Shown piece after piece: positions 23,878 to 25,284 of a stretch of 25,284 nucleotides of DNA. Under the pieces are notes generated by a model that worked only from the letters and a program-made list of their open reading frames with translations, was not told the DNA's origin and ran no database searches. This stretch comes from CAUYUA01 sp963575675 (GTDB lineage: Bacteria; Pseudomonadota; Alphaproteobacteria; Azospirillales; Azospirillaceae), in NCBI GenBank assembly GCA_963575675.1, contig CAUYUA010000233.1, forward strand, positions 1 to 25,284, written 5' to 3'. Made by a program: the position numbers and the translations under genes. Each line of letters begins with the position of its first letter. Positions within the stretch are counted from its first letter, which is position 1.

Positions 23878-25134
23878 ATGGCGCGTGTGCGGACTTTGAT
23901 GACGGTGGTGACGTTGGCGACTATGGCTGGTCTGGGCGTCGGCATCGGTGGATGTCAGACGACAGAGAGTGGCGAAGTCGCCGCCATAAGCAACTTCAGT
24001 GCAGAATCCAATTTTGAGGCCGGCGTTTCCGCCTTTGAAAAAAACGATATTCCTAACGCGCATGTTCGCGCGGCGGCTGCTTACAGCCAATCGCCCAAAA
24101 CAAAAAAATACATTGCATTGCTTGCTTGGACCCTCTTGAAGCAAAATAAGCTCTCCGAAGCTGGCGGTCTTCTCAAAGAGATGAACGAAATCGATCCCGG
24201 TTATCCGGAAACGATCCAGCTTGCGGCGTGGTTGGCTTATATGGAGAAAGATTTTGCTTTCGCTGAAAGCAAGTTCAAAGAGGAAGCTGTTTGGGCCGAC
24301 AATCATCGGCGGAGACCGGAATATCCTCGGCGTTATCGCGCTTCCGACGTGAACTTCATTGGAAAAATTCGCGCCGACGCCGCGAATGGACTGGGATTGC
24401 TCGCTTTGGCGCGGGGCGACAACCAAACCGCTCGTCGATTCTTTGAGGAATCCCTTAACGCCTCGGCGGATTATTTGGGGCGTTCGGATGTGAAAGCGGC
24501 TCTTGCTTGGTTGGACAATCCACAAGCGGCGCAAACTGCCGCGTTGGAGCAAAACTGCGCCGCTGGACGTGATGTTGTTTGGAAAAATTTTCAAGCCGGA
24601 TTGTATTCGCAAGCTCTGGCTGGTTTTAAAGAGCGCATTTCCATTAACTGTCCACAGAAAGAAGAGTCGTTGCTCGGGCAAGGCGTGGTTGAGTTGGCCT
24701 TGGGTCATTATGACGTCGCGGATAAGTTGTTCTATCAAGCCGAGGCCGTTAATCCAAACTATGTGCGCGCTAAAGTTGCTCATGGCGCTGTTGCGTACTC
24801 TCAGAAAAAGTATAAAGAGGCCATCAACCTTTACTCCGCTCAGTTGCCTAACCTTCCTCCGAGCGAAGAAGCTTGGGAGTGGGGAAGCAATGCTTTGAAT
24901 AATCTTGCATGGTCATATTATTTCACCAAAGATTATAAAAATGCGGCGGTAATTTTTGAAAAACTGGCTGGATATCATGAGAGAACCACTTTTGCGGCTC
25001 CTTTGACGGGCCAGGGGTGGGCGGCGTTGCGCATGGACCGGAAGGACGAAGCAAGGGAATATTTTGAAAAGGCTCTGAAGATTACGCCTAATTATGGTTT
25101 GGCCAAACAGGGCTTTATGGAATCTTTCAGATAA
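23878..25134 (+). CDS. TPR lipoprotein
   Basis: This 418-residue protein has an N-terminal lipoprotein signal ending in the lipobox GIGGC (C26), and the residue after Cys is Gln, which fits outer-membrane sorting. The rest is a chain of TPR motifs, such as NFEAGVSAFEKNDIPNAHVR, SLLGQGVVELALGHYDVADK and EWGSNALNNLAWSYYFTKDY, ending AREYFEKALKITPNYGLAKQ. It is likely a periplasm-facing assembly or docking scaffold. The ribosome site is AAAGGGA. It is separated from the preceding TPR gene by 64 bp, and repeat B copy 5 follows its stop, closing the cluster. No enzymatic domain is visible. Confidence 0.87.
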   Translation: MARVRTLMTVVTLATMAGLGVGIGGCQTTESGEVAAISNFSAESNFEAGVSAFEKNDIPNAHVRAAAAYSQSPKTKKYIALLAWTLLKQNKLSEAGGLLKEMNEIDPGYPETIQLAAWLAYMEKDFAFAESKFKEEAVWADNHRRRPEYPRRYRASDVNFIGKIRADAANGLGLLALARGDNQTARRFFEESLNASADYLGRSDVKAALAWLDNPQAAQTAALEQNCAAGRDVVWKNFQAGLYSQALAGFKERISINCPQKEESLLGQGVVELALGHYDVADKLFYQAEAVNPNYVRAKVAHGAVAYSQKKYKEAINLYSAQLPNLPPSEEAWEWGSNALNNLAWSYYFTKDYKNAAVIFEKLAGYHERTTFAAPLTGQGWAALRMDRKDEAREYFEKALKITPNYGLAKQGFMESFR

Positions 25135-25163
25135 AAAGTAAAAAACCTGAAAAAAACAAACGA

Positions 25164-25230
25164 GCCCAGGGACTGTGTCCCTGGTCGCGGAGAATCATAA
25201 GGGGGAGTGATTGCTCTCCCTTATTGGCTG
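25164..25230 (+). repeat. Palindromic repeat family B, copy 5 (cluster terminator)
   Basis: It has the CCCAGGGACTGTGTCCCTGG hairpin, then TCGCGGAGAATCATAAGGGG and a closing TCTCCCTTAT arm. It has the same orientation as copies 2 and 4 and follows the last gene of the PqqD cluster by 30 bp, consistent with a 3'-end hairpin for the operon. Confidence 0.8.
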
Positions 25231-25284
25231 TAATACCAAGTCTCGTAAACGGGGACTCATATTTTTCTCTTGCAAATACGGATA

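Noticed and set aside
23794..24783. 329-codon open frame on the minus strand
   Set aside because: It lies entirely antisense to the TPR lipoprotein gene, which has a ribosome site, lipobox and TPR pattern. The antisense product has no recognisable domain.

Overview
The window looks like a chromosomal segment of an alphaproteobacterium, possibly Rhodospirillales-like. That placement is inference from overall gene style: a TPR/glycosyltransferase-9-like protein, an EamA exporter, a PqqD/ATP-grasp cluster and palindromic intergenic repeats. No phylogenetic marker settles it. Base composition is moderate, with AT-rich intergenic stretches, and most genes lie on the plus strand.

Left part (1-6.6 kb). 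This is a decaying, insertion-scarred region. An intact-looking IS1595-family element (677-1794, perfect 26-bp terminal inverted repeats) cuts off the 5' end of a caspase-like (C14) gene. The transposase is split by a -1 frameshift exactly at an A AAA AAG heptamer. A chemoreceptor gene follows on the plus strand. On the minus strand come an aldo/keto reductase remnant, an EamA/DMT exporter and a periplasmic adaptor (MFP) that has no RND pump beside it. A sequence resembling a solitary IS1595 end sits just past the adaptor's 3' end.

Middle (6.7-17.7 kb). A cyclic-nucleotide-binding protein precedes a TPR/glycosyltransferase protein. Next are a 34-bp-arm inverted pair of a palindromic repeat, tRNA-Gly(CCC), and a small Gly/Ser/Ala-rich protein with a 33-residue internal repeat and its own terminator. 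A membrane-anchored collagen-like protein, a large SWIM-SNF2 helicase and glucose-6-phosphate isomerase complete the block. Two families of palindromic repeats (A, two copies; B, five copies) sit mainly at gene 3' ends.

Right part (18.2-25.1 kb). This is the most interesting block, a tightly packed plus-strand cluster. It encodes a PqqD-like peptide-binding protein, an ATP-grasp ligase, a diaminopimelate-decarboxylase-like fold-III PLP enzyme, a 49-codon ORF overlapping the decarboxylase stop (ATGA), a fusion of a urea-transporter-type membrane domain with an M23 peptidase domain, an exported TPR protein and a TPR lipoprotein. The PLP enzyme has an N-terminal extension resembling a RiPP leader (YxxPxI). 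I infer a peptide- or amino-acid-modifying system whose product is handled in the envelope. The chemistry and substrate cannot be read from sequence alone.
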